From the NCBI GenBank assembly GCA_024233545.1, contig JACKPL010000017.1, forward strand, positions 1-52,495: a DNA stretch of 52,495 nt, in the 5' to 3' direction. How positions within the stretch are numbered: position 1 is the stretch's first letter; every line of letters begins with the position of its first letter. The translations under genes were made by a program, and so were the position numbers. Origin of the DNA: a bacterium. Lineage in GTDB: Bacteria > Auribacterota > Auribacteria > Auribacterales > Auribacteraceae. The notes beneath the pieces were generated by a model. That model made no database searches. It saw nothing but the letters and a program-made list of their open reading frames with translations, and was not told the origin of the DNA. Below are positions 45,401-51,994 of this stretch, piece by piece.

Positions 45401-46212
45401 TTTTCTAATTCGATAGCGATTTGCTCTTTAGTAAATACCGGATTATTTACCGCCAAAACATCAAGAATAATACTTGGTTTTTCTTTGATCTTTTCTGCAT
45501 TCTCTAGGGCAATACGGTGGTTTAATTCACTTAGTTCTGCATTTTTAATGCTTCGTGCCGGTCCTTCATGTACTCCGGGAATTAAATCAATATCAAGGTC
45601 TCTGTACGATTTGTGCGTTACAGCTAGCGTTAAACCGTTCATTTTATAATGCTTGTTGATTGTATCAGCTACATACTCCCTGTATTCTTTAATCCACTTT
45701 GGTCCTCTAAATTCCCTGTTTTTAAACCTGGAAAATTCCATTTCTCCATATCTATTTTCGACCAGTTCACGCAAGGAATGCTGACCATGTAAATGTGGAT
45801 TATTTGCTCTATCATTATGAATATTTACGTCTACCACCAACCCACCATCAATCATTGGTCGTATAAGTTCTTCAGCAAGGGCTATATTCTGCTCTTCTGT
45901 AAACTCTTTTGGTAACGCTACCATAATTTTTCCTGCAGTTTCGGCAGTGCATCTATTTTCTGCTTGTTCACATTTATTCCATAACTTCTCTCTATCATAT
46001 ACCCACTCCGGAGCATGATCGGGCGCATATATTTTACTGTAAGCAAGGCCGCCTTTTGAGGAATAATCAAATATCAATGTATTGGTAATACCTGTGACTT
46101 TATCAAATACGGTTAGTTCCAGTTTAGCACGGGAAATGTACGCAGCTGAGGCAACGGCATTCTGTCCAATGCTTCTTCTAACTGTGCCAACATGTACGCT
46201 ATAATGTGCCAT
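39451..46212 (-). CDS. traA: Relaxase-helicase-primase fusion (Ti-type TraA)
   Basis: The 2253-residue protein has a MobA/MobL relaxase at residues 1-240, beginning MAHYSVHVGTVRRSIGQNAV, with the metal-site HNDRANNPHLHGQ near 130-145. RecD-like helicase follows: Walker A EGIPGAGKTTAMQEI at about 418-432, Walker B VDEASMVEL near 510-520, and a TSHKIQGATIEDT motif near 780. A low-complexity linker (about 1280-1440) leads to a DnaG-like primase: NQLFCGSLNINLKDGRWYRF near 1465, then TOPRIM motif LIVEGEKAADVA at about 1655 and WPDNDAAGE near 1705. Typical rickettsial TraA has about 1400 residues, so the primase and tail are additions. It starts the transfer by nicking oriT. Confidence 0.9.
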   Translation of the reverse strand: MAHYSVHVGTVRRSIGQNAVASAAYISRAKLELTVFDKVTGITNTLIFDYSSKGGLAYSKIYAPDHAPEWVYDREKLWNKCEQAENRCTAETAGKIMVALPKEFTEEQNIALAEELIRPMIDGGLVVDVNIHNDRANNPHLHGQHSLRELVENRYGEMEFSRFKNREFRGPKWIKEYREYVADTINKHYKMNGLTLAVTHKSYRDLDIDLIPGVHEGPARSIKNAELSELNHRIALENAEKIKEKPSIILDVLAVNNPVFTKEQIAIELEKRLYAGVDFTKQTDIESIQKELSSTFISLYEKILVCPEISQVTEVDLKGRALYTTTKRLELEERFTENVKLMHERNNHALGVVDSDLDHLSFSEKIGAKVRDIKSDAIDFVNKNTGLDLEKPKQPVVLTAEQRKAVINVLNGSDISVLEGIPGAGKTTAMQEIVRQYKKAGYTVIGAAPSSSASLELAKATGIKCKNASLWRKEWLTAQGKEFDLVLRGDYYKEDLYKDNDPSLTKKHVMIVDEASMVELANMDYLVSEARLGGAKILFVGDRNQLSPVGWAGGLEKTVSICGSEVLNQSRRQQNVNHQQATKLLNQYRIREALDIYWEEGVIKVAENESEANSIAVRSFVNSYIEKARAIERDDLVSIRSKAITVFENKTREILNNQVREELKEAGILKGIEQRVLVGSTIKDGKKEKYYLNLCQGEQIVFTRNANSLGRGGIFNGEVGTILKISKPNKDGLSKIDILVHRANGKKEKVRLDLNEVYNNRFTGKYFHDGISIDYGYAVTSHKIQGATIEDTIPRLEKNSGYEVTNVMLTRHKKEMTVIVSKEVLYDAFYESLDSTASKARNRFDLDSPEEETILKGGLAKMVSKRTNTSFASDYRTMGLLEEDKYIKDYLDKCEETITTIRKITSWQSIEQRKTGNKPQMWENKELWEEFKEARKERAHAASLIVSGFAENGTLAGLVKSDYEHLSFEEFNTNCKIASYAKFKDRLLQLNMNYATVEKHASQMLKTSEIDKVIVNQKATILHDQDVFKQLVQAVAGGMSGYVRNSYAQVNLHIAETSVAIEEKIEEVRGLEDHRQELIDATEKEEHYRQILTPEYLNRIYRSKEGEENAGARSLKLYEGLVEEHGEEQATKMVVGNPAILGELKGYGIGKLFGLTNDRKGAIALCKNLERYLNGFNRSGEMVEQYKAAMEEAGFTDKLVALTEEIEHLRSLLPADIDNEFLKEVENKLQKSKGNNIDWRDLQKSELFEAVMANQSIKKESSIVANADKGANEELSALNKLEGNKELETAVSDIIIAEEITEQPDLKRGYVTKDAAGATQTKQKSKEEQVPIEANPLIKAPEVQAENIVVANVDKSSSEELSVSKPLETDKGLKHTAHLSIEENKAAKAQEVKVVVESAEKLKKEETDINPTAVNNNKPNKKQDTAKEARLDFEEVKRAINPYLIESIFRQYGQVLNPDGKMEKKGNQLFCGSLNINLKDGRWYRFSDGSKGDIFALVKEAAGVDTKGAFEIIAGHAGIGPKASAGLSSFKNPALTALKEAKTEALQKEETWRVLDKIPENALAFNPEKDLSYTLKKNNWRLGATYEYKNTDGKLLGYVVRVLDEKGKKQTLPVSYCHNTKQNIDRWWLKGFSDNGYKPIYGAEKLGQSPLQRVLIVEGEKAADVATKIFPEHTVISWMGGSASASKANWKAVGGREVTIWPDNDAAGEKAAKAIIAEIDKVNGFRGAASIVDIHALNLPLKWDLADELPPHLTRKDLSAAISNAKVPENENRLDKELANQIRAVLCDKEFGDYVNYGVKRGKLDLGHDYLDLKDTLYREMLTTSVVSFMQGNSNTKEVLEIKEMLEKPVKNMPELASVILELYESSRNSRNNNNFDAGRETNSNSKEFAELNPSKAKLHDELMQDFVWLHQKQSGIESLNKVHQDKLSQDLAGIIKGHSLSYKGSEKAMSDSDRKIIADNAYNLISSKEWQEGLKKAELAHKEEVTRKTSEKLIDNVISKNLTQLDKAKEENTEVSGFKGNKYTNRDTTDLKASHEKLGKEPVRDLGTKEKDKYLEAISIELKELDKLGIKYDKAKLAETLKSMSYKEREEYGNKILGEAAKKHIEPIFNKYADERANVGNFKEFLNVVTKEQEAYIGLRNNHRFAVRALDKLNDNLKFSTITSDACKINSNFSTSKAISLLGYAAKNHIVSQEKIMKEINEQGGGIKSIYHEVKFRCDAHKAMELKTTQEQQKETEKQNEIKIDRDRGMSL

Positions 46213-46558
46213 TTATCTTAGGTTTTATTACTTCTATTTGTTATACATTAATTTTTTACCTGCAAATCCTTACTTTAAGCGACGCATAGAAAATAAATTT
46301 TCTATGGATAAGTGCGCATTTAGCAAAAACTACAATATTTCAGTCTTTTTGTATATCAGAAAATAAGGGGCTTAGGGAAATGCTCCCTTTATATTAAAAA
46401 AGATGGTCAAAGTTTATTTTTTTATGAAATAAGCTGTTTTTTTACCATAAAAAACAGTATAACAACATCTTTGACTTGGCTAAGAAAGCAGCGATGATTG
46501 ATTATGGTTATCGGATATCATATAATGCTACTTTATATACTTAAAATAGAATGGATTT
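46213..46558. other. oriT: Putative MOBQ-type oriT region
   Basis: The region between divergent relaxase and traC/D-like genes has an inverted repeat, CATAGAAAAT (46285-46294) and ATTTTCTATG (46297-46306), directly followed by GATAAGTGCGCATT, with TAAGTGCGC at 46309-46317. Hairpin plus TAAGTGCGC is the nick-region layout of RSF1010- and Ti-type oriTs. A second nested pair, GTCAAAG (46406-46412) with CTTTGAC (46469-46475) and inside it CTGTTTTTT (46434-46442) with AAAAAACAG (46449-46457), may be an accessory site or terminator. Confidence 0.65.
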
Positions 46559-46807
46559 ATGGCTACTAAAAAGATTTCGATACTTGAAAAAATTAATCAA
46601 ACAGAACTAAGAATAAAGGAACTTGTTAAAGAGCGAAATAAGGAATTATTTGATATTATTACCCGCTTTAATGCGATTTCAATTGATAACAACCTACTTA
46701 GCGGGTTCATTATTTTTGCTTTGAATCCCGATAATAAAGACCACCCTATTTTAAAGGAATTTAAAGAACTCGGCAAAAGGCCGAAACTTCCCAGTAAATC
46801 CAAGTAA
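46559..46807 (+). CDS. Small relaxosome protein, TraC/TraD-like (Ti type)
   Basis: The 82-residue protein has a coiled-coil N-terminus (ISILEKINQTELRIKELVKE) and a GFIIFALN segment, then a lysine-rich end. Small genes like it follow the oriT and precede traD in Ti-type DNA-processing clusters and act with the relaxase. Divergent from traA across oriT. The exact name (TraC or TraD) cannot be decided from the sequence alone. Confidence 0.5.
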   Translation: MATKKISILEKINQTELRIKELVKERNKELFDIITRFNAISIDNNLLSGFIIFALNPDNKDHPILKEFKELGKRPKLPSKSK

Positions 46808-46859
46808 TAAAATCTTAAGGGAACTAAAAAAGTTAGTTAGAAAAAAGTTTTGTTTGAAT

Positions 46860-47090
46860 ATGCAGTTGAAAATTCTATCACAACAAGCACGAAAAGAAGA
46901 TGCCCGTAAAAAGATCATACTTGGAGGATTATTTGTAAAGGCGGAACTTGATCAGTTTCACCCGCACGATCAAGATATCTTATATGGCATGTTACTCGAT
47001 GCCAAAAGCAGAATGCACGACGACCCTACCCTGACTAATAAATGGCGTACTTTAGGGCAAGAATTAATGAAAAAAGATACCCACAATTAA
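46860..47090 (+). CDS. TraD-like (Ti type) conjugal transfer protein
   Basis: The 76-residue protein contains ARKEDARKKIILGGLFVKAE, close to the RK..RkIeLGGLvvKAgL pattern of Ti-type TraD, a small relaxosome accessory. The ATG at 46860 is taken; an upstream TTG at 46854 is in frame. It follows the 46559 gene by 52 bases and belongs to the same oriT-proximal set. It is distinct from the coupling protein also called TraD. Confidence 0.7.
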   Translation: MQLKILSQQARKEDARKKIILGGLFVKAELDQFHPHDQDILYGMLLDAKSRMHDDPTLTNKWRTLGQELMKKDTHN

Positions 47091-47175
47091 TGATTTATAG
47101 GAGCGTATTGTTAAAAAACTTGAAATTCTTGATAATGATAAAACTTTTACTGAGTAATTTGACAAAAGCTAATTA

Positions 47176-47394
47176 ATGCCGGTGCTAAAATTCAGAAAAC
47201 ATAATCGATACTATCATCTTCACCGTCAGAATAATTTATTTGACGGTATTACGCTTATATGTAGTTGGGGTGCTTTTGATAGTAAAAGAGAAAATCACAA
47301 ATTCATTTTTTGCAAAAACGACTTGGATTTTAACATTAATCTTGGCAAAATCACAAAAATTCGCTTTGCTAGGGGTTATAAGATATATGTTTAG
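47176..47394 (+). CDS. Small basic hypothetical protein
   Basis: The 72-residue frame encodes a basic, aromatic-rich protein (FRKHNRYYHLHRQNNLFDGI at the start) resembling a short single-domain beta fold. Not recognised with certainty. A DNA-binding or WGR-like fold (ITLICSWGAFDSKRENHKFI) is suggested by the pattern of Trp-Gly after a strand. It follows the traD-like gene by 85 bases. Confidence 0.45.
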   Translation: MPVLKFRKHNRYYHLHRQNNLFDGITLICSWGAFDSKRENHKFIFCKNDLDFNINLGKITKIRFARGYKIYV

Positions 47395-47459
47395 ATGCTC
47401 AATTATCTAGAATTCCATAGCGTATATTAGCTACTTATGATAGAATATTTATACAGAAG

Positions 47460-47705
47460 ATGAGAATTAGAATGGAAAAAATCAGCATAAGCAATCAACA
47501 ATTTACAAAAAATGGATTGGTCTGGCACATGTTAGGAATGGTTGTTGTGATTTTATCCCGAATATTCCAAGTTATAGCATATATATTTTGGATAGGATTT
47601 GTTTGTTTATTAATTACATTGAACATCGCAATATATCTAATATTAAGCATACTGGAAATCTTAGTTATTTTAATTTTCCTAGGCTTAATCCATAATGCAA
47701 TTTAA
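47460..47705 (+). CDS. Small membrane protein, unknown
   Basis: The 81-residue frame has a polar N-terminus and then nearly continuous hydrophobic sequence from about residue 24 to 78, probably two membrane helices. A second start at 47472 is possible. No family recognised; it could be an entry-exclusion or toxin-like protein, but nothing supports either beyond size. Confidence 0.4.
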   Translation: MRIRMEKISISNQQFTKNGLVWHMLGMVVVILSRIFQVIAYIFWIGFVCLLITLNIAIYLILSILEILVILIFLGLIHNAI

Positions 47706-47887
47706 TTAATAATGTTACAGATTAAAAAATGGAAAACATTTTATTGTGCCAATCGGCAATCTGTGCACACAAAGCATAAGTAATATAGAAAATCCGGATT
47801 ATTCGTAAGGATTCAATTTACTAAATACAATATAGCTCTTAGGATTTTTGAAGTTTAAGGTTTTTAGCTAATTAATAAGAAAATATT

Positions 47888-48166
47888 ATGAACAAAGCAG
47901 AATTTATTGCCCATATCGCTAACCAATACCAATGTACAAAAGTAGAAGCTGAGAAAGCAATCGACATGTTTACCTCCTCAGTAATTGATGCAATGGGACA
48001 AGGGAAGGAAATATCCCTTGTTGGCTTTGGTAATTTCAGCATCGGTAAAGTAGCAGCAAGGTCAGGACGTAATCCTAGAACTGGTGAAAGCCTGAATATT
48101 GCGGCTTACAACCAACCTAAGTTTAAGGTTGGACAGAAGTTAAAGGATGCAGTAAATCAACAATAA
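47888..48166 (+). CDS. HU/IHF-family DNA-binding protein
   Basis: The 92-residue protein has the HU layout: MNKAEFIAHIANQYQCTKVE, then LVGFGNFSIGKVAARSGRNP with the RxGRNPxTGE arm, and a C-terminal helix (KVGQKLKDAVNQQ). HU bends DNA and may assist the plasmid's replication, recombination or relaxosome. A lipoprotein gene follows 23 bases later. Confidence 0.9.
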   Translation: MNKAEFIAHIANQYQCTKVEAEKAIDMFTSSVIDAMGQGKEISLVGFGNFSIGKVAARSGRNPRTGESLNIAAYNQPKFKVGQKLKDAVNQQ

Positions 48167-48189
48167 CAATTATCAAGGGAGTTATATAT

Positions 48190-48582
48190 ATGTTAAAGCA
48201 ATTCAATTTCATAATGATTTTAGGTGTCAGTGTCTTTCTTACTGGTTGTGCAGCTGATTCAGGTAATACAAAACTCGCTAAAACCAGCAATGAGCAAATA
48301 AATTCTGCTTTTGTAAAAGGAAAAACAACACAGGCTGAAGTTAAAGAAGCATTTGGAGAGCCTAACGATACAGATATAATGAGTGATGGCCAAGTAAAAT
48401 GGGTATACTCTCATATCAAACGTTCTGCAATGGCTAGAAACTATGTACCCGTTGTAAATTGGTTTTCAGCAGGTACAGACGATACCACTAAAAAATTAGT
48501 TCTAATTTTTAAAGATGGTATATTAGTAGATTTTTCTTCATCTACAGCTAAAGGAGAGACCAAAGCAGGAGTGCTTAGCTAA
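48190..48582 (+). CDS. Lipoprotein with BamE/SmpA-like domain
   Basis: The 130-residue protein has a signal peptide with lipobox LTGC (residues 16-19). The FVKGKTTQAEVKEAFGEPND stretch resembles the helix-turn-strand of BamE/OmlA-type domains, followed by VKWVYSHIKRSA and a strand VLIFKDGILVDF. BamE-like lipoproteins stabilise outer-membrane assembly. A role in plasmid transfer is possible. A clear terminator follows the gene. Confidence 0.7.
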   Translation: MLKQFNFIMILGVSVFLTGCAADSGNTKLAKTSNEQINSAFVKGKTTQAEVKEAFGEPNDTDIMSDGQVKWVYSHIKRSAMARNYVPVVNWFSAGTDDTTKKLVLIFKDGILVDFSSSTAKGETKAGVLS

Positions 48583-48600
48583 TTTCATCTGATAAGCTAG

Positions 48601-48640
48601 AAGACGATAAGGATTTTTTAATATCTGATATCGTCTTTTT
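48601..48640 (+). terminator. Intrinsic terminator after the lipoprotein gene
   Basis: AAGACGATA at 48601-48609 pairs with TATCGTCTT at 48629-48637, followed by TTT. It ends the HU-lipoprotein transcript, 18 bases after the stop codon. In reverse it has a shorter A-run, so it may also serve the convergent recombinase gene. Confidence 0.7.
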
Positions 48641-48668
48641 GGTAACAATCAATTCCTTACTAATCCAA

Positions 48669-49262
48669 TTATTCAATACTTGTAGAATCTTCCTGTACCG
48701 AGCTTCGACCCCCCGGTAAATATCGATACAGAGTAGAAGGATCAACTTTTAATCTTTTAGCGACTTCCTTAACTGTTATTTTCTTATTTCTGAGTAAAGC
48801 TTTAGCATCTCTTAAATCTTCAGCTTCTAAAGCTTGCGGTCTTCCTCCTTTTTTTCCCATAGCCTTTGCTGCTTTAAGTCCCGCCATGGTTCTTTCTTTA
48901 ATTAAAATACGTTCAAATTCAGCTAATGCTCCAAATATATGAAAAACTAATCTTCCACCTGAAGTTGTAGTATCAATGTTTTCAGTAAGTGATTTAAAGC
49001 CTATTCCTTTTTTTTCTAATTCCTCAATAGTATCTATTAATTGCCTAAGTGATCTAGCTAACCTATCAAGTTTCCATACTACTAAAGTATCATCTTCATT
49101 AGCACGCATATATTCTAATGCTGCTTTTAATTCAGGGCGATCACGTTGTGCCCCTGAAGCTTTTTCTGTAAATATTTTTTTACATCCTGCTGCTTGTAGA
49201 GCATTTATTTGTAATTCTAAGTTTTGTTCCTGTGTTGAAACTCTGGCATATCCTATTAACAT
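48669..49262 (-). CDS. Serine recombinase (resolvase/invertase)
   Basis: The 197-residue protein begins MLIGYARVSTQEQNLELQ with the catalytic Ser in RVSTQEQ (about residue 9), followed by WKLDRLARSLRQLIDTIEEL and the E helix (GRLVFHIFGALAEFERILI). The C-terminal helix-turn-helix is at about 150-185 (ITVKEVAKRLKVDPSTLYRYL). It is of Tn3 resolvase size and may resolve plasmid multimers. No transposase of Tn3 type adjoins, and no res-site repeats were found upstream. Confidence 0.9.
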   Translation of the reverse strand: MLIGYARVSTQEQNLELQINALQAAGCKKIFTEKASGAQRDRPELKAALEYMRANEDDTLVVWKLDRLARSLRQLIDTIEELEKKGIGFKSLTENIDTTTSGGRLVFHIFGALAEFERILIKERTMAGLKAAKAMGKKGGRPQALEAEDLRDAKALLRNKKITVKEVAKRLKVDPSTLYRYLPGGRSSVQEDSTSIE

Positions 49263-49536
49263 TTTCTCTATTTTTTCTTATAACTCATTAGCTACTATAC
49301 ATTTTAAGAGACTTTATTTCAAGAGATAGTTTTAAGATGAAAATTGAGCAATTTAGCAAAAATTTTTCAATTTTTTTATTTACAATAGGGATCTCTTTAA
49401 AACGAGGGTTTTTAAGAGGTAATAAGATTATAGTTTTTGTCAATAATTAATTATTATACACTAATTTATGTTAGTGACATGTATTAAGTAATATGATATA
49501 AACTCTTTATGTATAAATTATAAAGAATAAAGCCAT

Positions 49537-49794
49537 ATGAAAGCTATAAGGACAAAATTAGGAAAAGGTGGAAGGGTAATAATTCCTACAGCTTTTCGTC
49601 AATATCTCCACCTAGAAACCGGAGATGACATTATATTGCATATGGAAGATAATCTATTATACCTTACTACAGCAGAGCAAGCTTTACAGAAATTACAAAA
49701 GAAGGTAAGGAATTATATAAAAACCACTGATCAAAATATTTCACTTGTTGACGAATTAATAACTATGAGACGAAACGATGCTAAATATGAATAA
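49537..49794 (+). CDS. vapB: VapB-type antitoxin, AbrB fold
   Basis: The 85-residue protein has a SpoVT/AbrB domain: KLGKGGRVIIPTAFRQYLHL followed by GDDIILHMEDNLLYLTTAEQ. The C-terminal tail would bind the toxin. The next gene encodes a PIN-domain protein overlapping its last 17 bases, a typical VapBC arrangement with antitoxin first. The pair probably autoregulates and may stabilise the plasmid. Confidence 0.85.
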   Translation: MKAIRTKLGKGGRVIIPTAFRQYLHLETGDDIILHMEDNLLYLTTAEQALQKLQKKVRNYIKTTDQNISLVDELITMRRNDAKYE

Positions 49795-50176
49795 TAGAGT
49801 TATATTGGATGCCTCTGCTTTATTAGCTCTTATTCAAGAAGAAACCGGTGCAGAAATCATAAAACCATTGTTAAAATTTTCTGTTATGTCAGTTGTAAAT
49901 GTCACGGAAACTTTAAGCGTATTACAGAGAACCAATATTTCCCCGGAAGAAGGACTTACCCTAATTACGGATATTATTACAACCATTGTGCCTTTTGACT
50001 TAGAACAAGCTGAACAAGTAGCGAAGCTACATCCTCTTGTTCAACCTCAAGGCCTTTCTTTAGCTGATCGTGCCTGTATTGCCTTGGGCATAAAACTACA
50101 GATTCCAATTTATACAGCTGATAGAATATGGAGCGAACTGCAAATAGACAATGCTAATATTAAATTGATTCGTTAG
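49778..50176 (+). CDS. vapC: VapC-type toxin, PIN-domain RNase
   Basis: The 132-residue protein is a PIN domain: VILDASALLALIQEETGAEI with the first acidic residue Asp11, Glu near 40 in VNVTETLSVL, and the later LSLADRACIALGIKLQIPIY and TADRIWSEL blocks carrying the remaining acidic residues. VapC cleaves tRNA or rRNA. The overlap with the antitoxin supports co-translation. A second in-frame ATG at 49787 is possible. Confidence 0.85.
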   Translation: MLNMNNRVILDASALLALIQEETGAEIIKPLLKFSVMSVVNVTETLSVLQRTNISPEEGLTLITDIITTIVPFDLEQAEQVAKLHPLVQPQGLSLADRACIALGIKLQIPIYTADRIWSELQIDNANIKLIR

Positions 50177-50660
50177 CTTCTCATAATTATAAAAATAGTA
50201 TTATCCAAATATCCTTTGTGCTATTTATTTATATAAAATTCCCGCCATTTAATTATAAAACTTACAGTTTTATATAAATGTTGTGCGCCAGGTATTTTCC
50301 TTAACTTAATGGCAGTGACTAGTATACCTGGCGCACAACAATGATTCGCCTTTATATCAATTATGCTAAACTCTTCCTTAATTTTTCTCTGATACTCACC
50401 GAGATAAACTTTACATCTAATAATCAGATAAGTTATTAAATAACCCAAATTATAGAAGTAAACCGGTTTAAGTAATAACATAACTCTAGCGTATTTCTAT
50501 TTTTGAAATAAAATTAATGTTAACTTTATTTATACATGATCAAATTTGCATGTTCCATACCTAATTTAATTTTAGTTGTAAGAGCATGGAACTTGTAATA
50601 ACCTGTTTAGATTCGTTAGGTACTTCGGTACTTTAAAATACATTGAACTATTTTTAGAAG
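50177..50660. other. Noncoding region with a 17-bp inverted repeat
   Basis: TGTTGTGCGCCAGGTAT at 50279-50295 and ATACCTGGCGCACAACA at 50324-50340 form a perfect inverted repeat around a 28-base centre. The arms are GC-rich against an AT-rich background. No T-run follows, so a terminator is unlikely; a small mobile palindromic element (as in Rickettsia) or an operator fits better. No convincing gene is seen here. Confidence 0.55.
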
Positions 50661-50807
50661 ATGCAACACGAGGATATTGAGAATCTAGCTACTATTTTAA
50701 ATAATTCAGGCCATTACAGAGTCACTAAAAAATATCAGAGGCCGGAATATTATAATACCGGCGATGAAGATGATAAAATGATCGCTGTTTTTCTGGATAT
50801 TGAAGCA
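50661..50807 (+). pseudogene. DnaQ-like exonuclease, 5' part, cut by IS110 element
   Basis: The fragment encodes 49 residues, starting MQHEDIENLATILNNSGHYR and ending MIAVFLDIEA, the start of an Exo I motif (DIEATG). AGAAG precedes the ATG. Joining base 50807 to 52041 restores an intact frame reading LDIEATGLSYTQDKLIELG, so the IS110 element inserted here. The read-through past the boundary runs about 11 more codons into the element before a stop. Confidence 0.8.
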
Positions 50808-50839
50808 TGTATATTGAAAATAAGCTCAAAAAGATATAG

Positions 50840-51000
50840 CTAATCTTAATGAGTGGGGAGAGAAGATCCTGTATTGAAGCTAAGATTTTTAATCTGTCCT
50901 AGTTGATTAGAGCTCTCTCCCTAGAATTGTTAGCTGTACAGTATCTTAGAAAAGCTTAAGGCAGCTTATTCTGTATTTGCATGCTTAGCTAAAGATTCAA
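50840..51000 (+). ncRNA. Predicted bridge RNA of the IS110 element
   Basis: Two loops are visible. The target loop is closed by GGGAGAGA (50856-50863) and TCTCTCCC (50914-50921), with a small inner hairpin AGATT/AATCT (50883-50895); its 5' strand TATTGAAGC (50872-50880) is identical to the left target at 50798-50806, and its 3' strand GTTG (50902-50905) can pair with CAAC at the right junction. The donor loop is closed by TTAGCT/AGCTAA (50930-50935, 50987-50992), with inner AAGCT/AGCTT; its 5' strand ACAGTATC (50938-50945) is identical to the right end at 52032-52039, and its 3' strand TTTGCATG (50976-50983) pairs with the left end at seven of eight positions, one being G-T. Boundaries are approximate. 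Confidence 0.7.
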
Positions 51001-51028
51001 AATACAACTTTATTTATAAGGTATTATA

Positions 51029-51994
51029 ATGGAAAAATCAATATTAGGTATAGACGTCTCAAAAAAAGAATTGGTTGTGGTATTGCTCACCAATAACAAA
51101 AAGAAAGAATCAACCTTTAGCAACGATCAAGAGGGTTGTAAACAACTTCACAAATGGATTCAAAAAGTTGAAACAAATAAAGTACTTGCATGCGCTGAAG
51201 CAACCGGGCAATATTCGGAGAAAGTAGCGGAATATTTATATTCTAAAGGTTACGAAGTAAGTATAGTGAACCCTTTTTGTATAAAGTCATATAGTAATAG
51301 TATATTGGCCAGGCATAAAAATGATCAGGTTGACGCTTTTGTGATTGCTAAGTATGCACAGTTACACAATGTACCACTTTATAAACCAAAAGATCCTGTT
51401 ATAAAAGAATTACAATATTTGTACAGATGCCTACAGGATTTAAAAAACATGCGTACTCAGGTTGGAAATCATCTTGAAAGTGAAGTACCAAGATCTGTGA
51501 GTAATACTTGGGAAAGTGTACTAAAGGAAATAGAAGAAAGAATAATAAGTATTGAAGAAAATATAAAACAAATAATATTTGAATCTTCTGAGTTGTTAGA
51601 ACACTATAATAATTTACAAAGTATACCTGGAATAAGTAAAATCACAGCAGTAGCAATACTTGCAGAAGTGCCGGACGTATCGTCTTTTAGAAACGCCAGA
51701 CAATTAGCAGCATATGCAGGTCTGACACCAAAACATAGGCTTTCCGGCTCTTCTCTTAAAGGAAAAAGCAGAATATCAAAAATAGGATCGGGAATATTAC
51801 GTAAGGCTCTCTATTTTCCTGCGGTTGCGGCAAAAAGACATAACCCTGTAATCAAGCTATTTTGTGAAAAACTCGATGAAAAAGGTAAGAATATTATGGC
51901 TATAATTTGTGCTGCCATGCGTAAACTTATTCATATAATTTATGGAGTATTAAAAAGTAAAAAACCTTTTGATAAAAATTTAATTACTACCTAA
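51029..51994 (+). CDS. IS110-family transposase (DEDD plus serine)
   Basis: The 321-residue protein has an N-terminal RuvC-like DEDD domain: ILGIDVSKKELVVVLLTNNK with Asp9, then CAEATGQYSEKVAEYLYSKG with Glu near 60, and HKNDQVDAFVIAKYAQ with Asp near 102. The C-terminal domain (LQSIPGISKITAVAILAEVP, then AAYAGLTPKHRLSGSSLKGK and RISKIGSGILRKALYFPA) contains the serine-bearing Tnp region of IS110. It would act with the upstream RNA. AAGG lies nine bases before the ATG. Appears intact. Confidence 0.9.
   Translation: MEKSILGIDVSKKELVVVLLTNNKKKESTFSNDQEGCKQLHKWIQKVETNKVLACAEATGQYSEKVAEYLYSKGYEVSIVNPFCIKSYSNSILARHKNDQVDAFVIAKYAQLHNVPLYKPKDPVIKELQYLYRCLQDLKNMRTQVGNHLESEVPRSVSNTWESVLKEIEERIISIEENIKQIIFESSELLEHYNNLQSIPGISKITAVAILAEVPDVSSFRNARQLAAYAGLTPKHRLSGSSLKGKSRISKIGSGILRKALYFPAVAAKRHNPVIKLFCEKLDEKGKNIMAIICAAMRKLIHIIYGVLKSKKPFDKNLITT

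Noticed and set aside
48669..49262. Tn3-family transposon around the serine recombinase
   Set aside because: No Tn3 transposase, no 38-bp terminal repeats and no res repeats were seen.
50221..50481. Minus-strand 86-residue frame through the 17-bp inverted repeat
   Set aside because: The frame spans the palindrome and has no conserved feature; the palindrome explains the region better.
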